From assembly GCA_051646185.1 (NCBI GenBank), contig JBOFCS010000010.1, forward strand, positions 1-18,056: 18,056 nucleotides of DNA, given 5' to 3'. The position numbers and the translations under genes were made by a program. Under the pieces are notes generated by a model. It did no database searches. It was not told the origin of the DNA and worked only from the letters and a program-made list of their open reading frames with translations. Origin of the DNA: JBOFCS01 sp051646185. GTDB taxonomy: Bacteria; Actinomycetota; Actinomycetes; Mycobacteriales; Mycobacteriaceae. Shown here in pieces: positions 13,321 to 18,056 of this stretch. The stretch's first letter is position 1; every line of letters begins with the position of its first letter.

Positions 13321-13869
13321 TTAATGTTCACTAGTGGGCGCAGTGCTAGGGCGAACTGATTTATCATCAAAATCACCGGCCCCGCGCCTAAGTTCGGTTA
13401 ACACAGATACCAAAGTGTTTATCCGACGAGCGGGAATCCCTGGGGAAGCAAAAACTTGACGATTAAGCTCTGTAGTAGCCCGCTCAGCTAAGGCCCGTCC
13501 AGACTCTGTGATTGCTATAAGAGTGCCTCTGCCGTCACTGGGATGTGGCACCCTTTGTACCAATCCCGCAGACTCAAGACGGTCGACAGTATTTGTGACC
13601 GAGGTAGGGTGCACTTGTAGTCGAGCGCTAGCTTTGGCCATCGGAATGGAACCATGTTGAGTGAAAGTCAGCAATGCCAACATCTCGTAACGAGAAAAGG
13701 TAAGCCCATGGGGTTTAAGTACTTCCTCCACTCGAGCCAACATAATCTGGTGGGCGCGCATCACTGAGGTAATTGCCGCCATACCATCGGCGACCTCACC
13801 CCAGCCATGGGCTTGCCACTGGCGGCGTGCCTCAGCAATAGGGTCAAACGGAAGTGCTGAATCGGCCAC
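13321..13869 (-). CDS. MarR-family transcriptional regulator
   Basis: A 182-residue winged-helix regulator. Helices at about 30-70 lead into the DNA-binding part: MAKASARLQVHPTSVTNTVD (77-96) holds the recognition helix, and the wing is near 104-118 with the usual DGRG. The GTG start at 13869 has AGAGG six bases upstream. It begins 20 bp after the enoyl-CoA hydratase stop, so it is the last gene of the valine operon in this window. MarR proteins near acyl-CoA pathways often sense CoA thioesters. That this one controls the operon, or the acyl-CoA reductase gene, is inference. Confidence 0.9.
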   Translation of the reverse strand: MADSALPFDPIAEARRQWQAHGWGEVADGMAAITSVMRAHQIMLARVEEVLKPHGLTFSRYEMLALLTFTQHGSIPMAKASARLQVHPTSVTNTVDRLESAGLVQRVPHPSDGRGTLIAITESGRALAERATTELNRQVFASPGIPARRINTLVSVLTELRRGAGDFDDKSVRPSTAPTSEH

Positions 13870-13889
13870 CAGATTCCTCTCATATCAAC

Positions 13890-14666
13890 TTACCGATGAT
13901 GAAACTTCGGTTCTCGTTTCTCGGTAAATGCTGCCATGCCTTCGCATTGATCCTCGGTTGCAAACGCCGAATGAAAGACGCGGCGTTCAAAGAGCACCCC
14001 TTCGGTAAGGCTAGACTCAAAGGCACGATTAACTGCTTCCTTTGCCATTATTGCAGCTGGAAGTGACATATGAGCAATGGTGGTAGCTGTTTTTAGGGCT
14101 TCGGTTAGTAGCTCATCTGCTGGAACGATTCGTGAGATCAAACCTGCTCTTTCGGCTTCTTGGGCATCCATCATCCGCCCGGTGAGGATCATCTCCATAG
14201 CCTTGGCTTTGCCGATCGCCCGAGTAAGGCGTTGGGAACCGCCCATCCCGGGTATAACACCAAGCTTAATTTCTGGTTGACCAAATTTGGCGGAATCAGC
14301 AGCGATCACCACATCGCACATCATGGCAAGTTCGCAGCCACCGCCAAGGGCATACCCGGCTACTGCCGCGATTATGGGTGTCCGCACAGTGGTGAGTGCA
14401 CCCCACTGAGCAAACCAGTCGGAAAGAAACATCTCGCTAAAAGATTGTTCAGCCATTTCTTTAATATCGGCGCCAGCGGCAAAAGCTTTTGCTGATCCAG
14501 TAATGACAATCGCACCGATATCGCGATTGTGATCTAATAAAGTTGCTGCACTGGTAAGTTCCTGCATAAGTTCGGAGTTAAGGGCATTTAAGGCCTGTGG
14601 CCGGTTAAGGGTGATAACTGCAACTCGGCCTTCGATGGCGAGGTTAATGTTCTGGTAGTTAGTCAT
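13890..14666 (-). CDS. Enoyl-CoA hydratase (crotonase family)
   Basis: A 258-residue crotonase-fold hydratase that adds water to enoyl-CoA. The oxyanion-hole segments AAGADIKEM (63-71) and ALGGGCELAM (106-115) are present, and both catalytic glutamates are seen: E112 (GGGCE) and E132 (GQPEIKLG). The C-terminal ATEDQ..EGMAAFTEKR block is typical of EchA8-type enzymes. In this operon it most likely hydrates methacrylyl-CoA to 3-hydroxyisobutyryl-CoA, though this subfamily also serves short-chain beta-oxidation. Its ATG overlaps the mmsB stop by one base (TAATG), so translation is probably coupled. Confidence 0.93.
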   Translation of the reverse strand: MTNYQNINLAIEGRVAVITLNRPQALNALNSELMQELTSAATLLDHNRDIGAIVITGSAKAFAAGADIKEMAEQSFSEMFLSDWFAQWGALTTVRTPIIAAVAGYALGGGCELAMMCDVVIAADSAKFGQPEIKLGVIPGMGGSQRLTRAIGKAKAMEMILTGRMMDAQEAERAGLISRIVPADELLTEALKTATTIAHMSLPAAIMAKEAVNRAFESSLTEGVLFERRVFHSAFATEDQCEGMAAFTEKREPKFHHR

Positions 14667-15559
14667 TACTCAGCTCTTTCGCTATGGGCGCGGATACTGG
14701 TGATGATGGCTGAAAAATCTAAATTAGCACCATCTTCGGCATTAAACTCATCGTAAATTCTTGCCGCAGTCAATCCAAGTTCAGCGGAAACTCCTTGAGC
14801 AGAAACGGCATTAGCAGCTAAACCAAGATCCTTCGCCATCAAGGACACGGCAAATCCTGGGGTATAATCCCGATTGGCGGGACTGCTGGGAAGTGGTCCC
14901 GGGACTGGACAATTGGAAGTAAGGGCCCAGCACTGCCCAGATGCAGTGGAAGCTACGTCATAGAGGGCTTGATTGCTTAATCCCAGTTTTTCGCCAAGAA
15001 CAAAGGCTTCGCTTACGGCGATCATAGAAATACCAAGAATCATATTATTGCAAATTTTAGCAGCCTGACCAGCCCCTGAGGGTCCGCAGTGCACGATTTT
15101 TTTACCCATTGCAGACAGAATCGGTTCCAGGTCTCCGAATACTTCCTTGTCGGCGCCGACCATAAATGTCAGAGTTCCCGCAGTTGAGCCAGCCACTCCG
15201 CCAGAAACCGGGGCATCAGCGGCGCGATGTCCACTTGTGACCGCCTGATCGTGGGCTGTTCGAGCATCGGCGACATCAACTGTGGAGCAGTCCACAAAAA
15301 GGGTTCCAGGCCGGACAACACCGCACAGTTCCTGGTAAATGCCGATAACATGCTCCCCCTTAGGGAGCATAGTGATGACAACATCGGCTTCTTTTACTGC
15401 TTCGGTAGCACTGCTGGCAACCGGAACTTTCACCTGCTTGGCTGACGAAATAGCTTGGGGAGAAAGGTCAAAACCCAAAACTAAGTATCCAGCCTCAACA
15501 AGGTTTGCGGCCATAGGCAAGCCCATGTGGCCAAGCCCAATGAAACCAATTTTTCTCAT
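14666..15559 (-). CDS. mmsB: 3-hydroxyisobutyrate dehydrogenase
   Basis: A 297-residue NAD-dependent beta-hydroxyacid dehydrogenase that oxidises 3-hydroxyisobutyrate to methylmalonate semialdehyde in valine breakdown. The N-terminal GFIGLGHMGLPMAANL (5-20) is the nucleotide-binding signature. DAPVSGG (115-121) is the substrate loop, and K168 with N172 in GAGQAAKICNN is the catalytic pair. The CPVPGP..SPANRDY segment near 217-230 is characteristic of the 3-hydroxyisobutyrate enzymes. Its ATG overlaps the stop of the upstream hydrolase by four bases (ATGA). A perfect 8-bp inverted repeat lies within it at 15350-15370. Confidence 0.95.
   Translation of the reverse strand: MRKIGFIGLGHMGLPMAANLVEAGYLVLGFDLSPQAISSAKQVKVPVASSATEAVKEADVVITMLPKGEHVIGIYQELCGVVRPGTLFVDCSTVDVADARTAHDQAVTSGHRAADAPVSGGVAGSTAGTLTFMVGADKEVFGDLEPILSAMGKKIVHCGPSGAGQAAKICNNMILGISMIAVSEAFVLGEKLGLSNQALYDVASTASGQCWALTSNCPVPGPLPSSPANRDYTPGFAVSLMAKDLGLAANAVSAQGVSAELGLTAARIYDEFNAEDGANLDFSAIITSIRAHSERAE
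15350..15370 (-). repeat. 8-bp perfect inverted repeat inside mmsB
   Basis: ATGCTCCC (15350-15357) and GGGAGCAT (15363-15370) pair around a five-base loop. The sequence encodes MLPKGEH near residue 64, a conserved stretch of the family, and one such repeat in 18 kb is expected by chance. Confidence 0.5.
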
Positions 15560-16605
15560 GATGATGACCTTTCGGTGAAAACATCAACGAGTCCCGCTGA
15601 GGAGAAGTAAGACTCGACAAGTTCGGTTGTAATATGCTCAACAGTTGGTGGATTCCATTGTGGATTTCGGTCCTTATCGATAAGCTGAGCTCGGATCCCC
15701 TCAATGAGATCAGCGGAACTCAATGCTGCACTCGATATTCGAAACTCTTGATTGAGAACTTCTTCTAATGAGTCAAGTTTTTTGGCCCGCCGAATAGCCT
15801 GCAATGTTACTGAAACAGCTATCGGAGATTTGCTGCTAATCAGCTTAGCTACCTGCTGAGCTTCGGGTACGTTGCTGTTGCTCAGGTTGCTTAGTATTTC
15901 GAGAACTGTTTCTGCTGAGTAACATTGGTCAATCCACTCTTGCTGGGCAAGTAATGGGCTTGGTGGAGCGGGTTCGGATAACTTGGCGATAGCTTCTTGT
16001 GCTGAATGGGTATTCAACATATCGATTAACCGAGGTATCGCTGCTTGAGGCAGGTAATGGTCAGCGAAGCCCAAAGCAATGGCATCGCCAGCCCCAAAAG
16101 CTGAGCCGGTGAGACCAGCATGGATTCCGAGGTTTCCTGGTGCACGAGAAAGGAGGTATGTTCCACCAACGTCCGGGATAAATCCAATACTGACTTCTGG
16201 TAACCCAACCTTTGATGTTTCAGTGACGATCCGGGTATTTGCATGAGCGGAGATGCCAACCCCGCCCCCCATCACAATCCCACTCATAAGTGCAAGATAT
16301 GGTTTGCGGTAGTGGGAAATATAGGAGTTGAGAAGATATTCATCACGCCAAAAACTACGTGCTTGCGCCCCGCCAACTTTAGCGTCTTGTTGTATGGCAA
16401 TGACATCTCCGCCAGCGCATAGTCCGCGTTCTCCGGCCCCGGTAAGGACTACGGTATGAACGTTATCGTCGTTTTCCCAACGATGCAGTGCTTCGGAGAT
16501 GAGCGTAACCATTTCATGGGTTAACGAGTTGATGGCACGAGGTCGGTTGAGCGTGATCATGCCTATGTTGTGATGAACAGCGGTGAGTACATCGGTCTCT
16601 GCCAT
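15556..16605 (-). CDS. 3-hydroxyisobutyryl-CoA hydrolase
   Basis: A 349-residue crotonase-superfamily thioesterase. The oxyanion segment GLCAGGDV (61-68) and MSGIVMGGGVGIS (107-119) are family motifs. E137 (GLPEVSIG) and D145 (IPDVGGTY) are the residues that mark hydrolases, where hydratases have Gly instead of this Asp. The C-terminal extension ending with LIEGIRAQLIDKDRNPQW is specific to this group, and the length (about 350) fits. It would release 3-hydroxyisobutyrate from its CoA ester. The start is 19 bp after the acyl-CoA dehydrogenase stop, with GAGGAG about 11 bases before the ATG. Confidence 0.93.
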   Translation of the reverse strand: MAETDVLTAVHHNIGMITLNRPRAINSLTHEMVTLISEALHRWENDDNVHTVVLTGAGERGLCAGGDVIAIQQDAKVGGAQARSFWRDEYLLNSYISHYRKPYLALMSGIVMGGGVGISAHANTRIVTETSKVGLPEVSIGFIPDVGGTYLLSRAPGNLGIHAGLTGSAFGAGDAIALGFADHYLPQAAIPRLIDMLNTHSAQEAIAKLSEPAPPSPLLAQQEWIDQCYSAETVLEILSNLSNSNVPEAQQVAKLISSKSPIAVSVTLQAIRRAKKLDSLEEVLNQEFRISSAALSSADLIEGIRAQLIDKDRNPQWNPPTVEHITTELVESYFSSAGLVDVFTERSSS

Positions 16606-16624
16606 GGGTTGGTCGGCTCCTCAA

Positions 16625-17764
16625 TTAGTTTTTGGTGGTGAGTTCACGGGCAACGATTACTCTCATAATTTCATTGGTGCCCTCAAGAATCTGATGAACA
16701 CGCAAATCTCGCACAATCTTTTCTATACCGTACTCATTGAGGTAGCCGTACCCACCATGAAGCTGTAATGCATCGTTTGCCACCGAAAAACCGGTGTCGG
16801 TGGCGACTCTTTTTGCCATTGCGCAGAGCTCTACAACCCGAGGATCATCTGAATCCAATGCCCCGGCCGCCCGCCAAAGCATAGTTCTGGCTACCTCAAG
16901 CTCTGTGGACATATCAGCAAGTCGAAACTGCAAGGCTTGCAGATTAATAAGTTCTTTGCCAAAGGCTTTGCGTTGTTTAAGATAGGAGACGGTTTTATCT
17001 AATGCGCTTTGGGCACCGCCAAGGGAACATGCGGCAATATTGAGGCGTCCACCGTTCAGTCCGCGCATCGCCATTTTGAACCCAGCACCCTCCCCGGAGA
17101 GCAGATGATTTGCCGACACTCGAACATCGGACAAGATAACCTGCCGGGTGGGTTGAGCATTCCACCCCATTTTGTCTTCATTAGCACCAAAAGAGAGCCC
17201 TGGGGTGTCACGTTCCACAATAAAAGCTGAAATGCCTGCTGGGCCAGCGCCACCGGTACGAGCCATGATTAGATAAATATCTGCGGCTCCGGCACCTGAG
17301 ATAAATTGTTTAACTCCGTTTATGACGTAGTCTTGTCCATCTCGCTGTGCTGTGGTACGCAATGCTGCTGCATCAGAACCGACTTCGGGTTCAGTCAGGC
17401 AGTAGCTGCCCAAGGTGCTCATTGCGCACATCGAGGGTAGCCATCGGTGGCGTTGTTCATTATTTCCAAAGGTATCTATCATCCACGCGACCATATTGTG
17501 AATGGAGATATAGGCAGAAATGGCAGGGCAACCCGTTGCCAATGCTTCAAAGATAAGGGCAGCATCAACGCGGGTTAAGCCGGATCCACCCACATCCTCA
17601 TGGATATAAACCCCACCCATGCCGAGTTGTCCTGCGCTGCTAAATACCTCGACGGGAAAGTGTTTGTTGCGATCCCAAGAAAGTGCATGAGGTGCTAGCG
17701 CTTGGTCGGCAAATTCTCTTGCAGTTCTTGAGATATCACGTTGTTCCTCAGTGAGCGCGAACAT
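16625..17764 (-). CDS. Acyl-CoA dehydrogenase, probably isobutyryl-CoA dehydrogenase
   Basis: A 379-residue FAD-dependent acyl-CoA dehydrogenase of usual length. It has the YCLTEPEVGSDAAAL motif (about 131-145), the ISGAGAADIYLIMA FAD strand, QRKAFGKELINLQALQFRLADM in the C-terminal helical domain, GGYGYLNEYGIEKIVRDLR, and the catalytic E361 in ILEGTNEIMR. The neighbours (3-hydroxyisobutyryl-CoA hydrolase, mmsB, mmsA) point to isobutyryl-CoA to methacrylyl-CoA as the reaction; a 2-methylbutyryl-CoA role is possible too. The ATG is one base after the mmsA stop, indicating translational coupling. Confidence 0.92.
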   Translation of the reverse strand: MFALTEEQRDISRTAREFADQALAPHALSWDRNKHFPVEVFSSAGQLGMGGVYIHEDVGGSGLTRVDAALIFEALATGCPAISAYISIHNMVAWMIDTFGNNEQRHRWLPSMCAMSTLGSYCLTEPEVGSDAAALRTTAQRDGQDYVINGVKQFISGAGAADIYLIMARTGGAGPAGISAFIVERDTPGLSFGANEDKMGWNAQPTRQVILSDVRVSANHLLSGEGAGFKMAMRGLNGGRLNIAACSLGGAQSALDKTVSYLKQRKAFGKELINLQALQFRLADMSTELEVARTMLWRAAGALDSDDPRVVELCAMAKRVATDTGFSVANDALQLHGGYGYLNEYGIEKIVRDLRVHQILEGTNEIMRVIVARELTTKN

Positions 17765-17765
17765 A

Positions 17766-18056
17766 TCAGTTCATCGTTGGAATAACAAAGCTGGCACCTT
17801 CGGTATGCGTCACAGCGACGCCTTCTTTCGCTCCGGGTAACCAACGCTGGGTAACTGTTTTTGTCTTGGTATAGAACCGGATTGAATCAGGACCATGCTG
17901 ATTCAGGTCGCCAAAACCTGATCGTTTCCAGCCGCCGAAGGTGTGGTATCCCACTGGAACTGGAATGGGGACATTGACCCCCACCATGCCGGTGTTTACT
18001 CTGGCGCAGAAATCACGAGCGGTATCGCCATCGCGAGTGAAAATTGCCACTCCATT
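17766..18056 (-). CDS. mmsA: Methylmalonate-semialdehyde dehydrogenase, C-terminal 96 residues
   Basis: The frame is open through the right edge (NGVAIFTRDGDTARDF at the edge), so only the C-terminus is present. The run GMVGVNVPIPVPVGYHTFGG and the following WKRSGFGDLNQHGPDSIRFYTKTKT are diagnostic for CoA-acylating methylmalonate-semialdehyde dehydrogenase. That enzyme converts methylmalonate semialdehyde, NAD and CoA to propionyl-CoA and CO2. The catalytic cysteine would lie outside the window. The last 25 or so residues are less conserved. It is the most upstream operon gene seen here; the operon promoter is outside the window. Confidence 0.95.
   Translation of the reverse strand, partial: NGVAIFTRDGDTARDFCARVNTGMVGVNVPIPVPVGYHTFGGWKRSGFGDLNQHGPDSIRFYTKTKTVTQRWLPGAKEGVAVTHTEGASFVIPTMN

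Noticed and set aside
15350..15370. 8-bp hairpin in mmsB as a regulatory element
   Set aside because: Stems of this length are expected a few times by chance in 18 kb, and the residues encoded are conserved; kept only as a repeat feature.
1..18056. CRISPR array, tRNA, rRNA, insertion sequence or phage gene
   Set aside because: Read for regularly spaced direct repeats, transposase or integrase motifs and tRNA-like cloverleaf ends; none was found.

Overview
The window looks like a chromosomal segment of a Corynebacterium or a close mycolic-acid-producing relative, with a base composition near 48-50% GC by eye. The evidence is a secreted antigen-85-type corynomycolyltransferase, a DUF5313-type small membrane protein, a mycobacterial-style two-domain fatty acyl-CoA reductase, a bacterial Ser/Thr kinase, many GTG starts and two apparently leaderless promoters. 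I see no rRNA, tRNA, CRISPR array, insertion sequence or phage gene. No gap between genes exceeds 300 bases; the two largest are about 240 bases and are described below.

Layout. Positions 1-2240 (minus): a large APC-type permease, followed by the first 68 codons of a second gene that runs off the left edge. Positions 2357-6792 (plus) form a cell-envelope block: a family 2 glycosyltransferase, a secreted corynomycolyltransferase 36 bases downstream, and a secreted family 3 glycoside hydrolase with its own promoter and a candidate operator. A 12-bp perfect hairpin separates the hydrolase from a convergent Ser/Thr kinase (minus), which is anchored by a C-terminal membrane segment and has no outside domain. 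Divergent from the kinase is a DUF5313-like gene, followed by a possible 32-residue ORF and an intergenic stretch rich in short palindromes. A TetR regulator (minus) and a nitroreductase-family gene (plus) are divergent and share a control region with GATA/TATC palindromes.

Positions 10225-13242 (minus) hold a two-domain fatty acyl-CoA reductase-like enzyme and, upstream of it, a ferritin-like metal-dependent hydrolase (PF10118 type). Positions 13321-18056 (minus) are a tight operon for the lower valine (isobutyryl-CoA) pathway. In transcription order it reads mmsA (C-terminal end only), acyl-CoA dehydrogenase, 3-hydroxyisobutyryl-CoA hydrolase, mmsB, enoyl-CoA hydratase and a MarR regulator. 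Gaps are 1 and 19 bp, then overlaps of 4 and 1 bp, then 20 bp. Together these five enzymes would convert isobutyryl-CoA to propionyl-CoA, and the MarR is a natural candidate regulator of the operon.

No clearly new defence or mobile system is visible. The items most worth checking are regulatory: a short ORF whose stop overlaps the start of the glycosidase gene, an 11-bp perfect hairpin early in that gene, a run of four small palindromes after the DUF5313 gene, a palindrome over the -10 region of the acyl-CoA reductase gene, and a shared ATACACTGGG element at two leaderless-looking starts.
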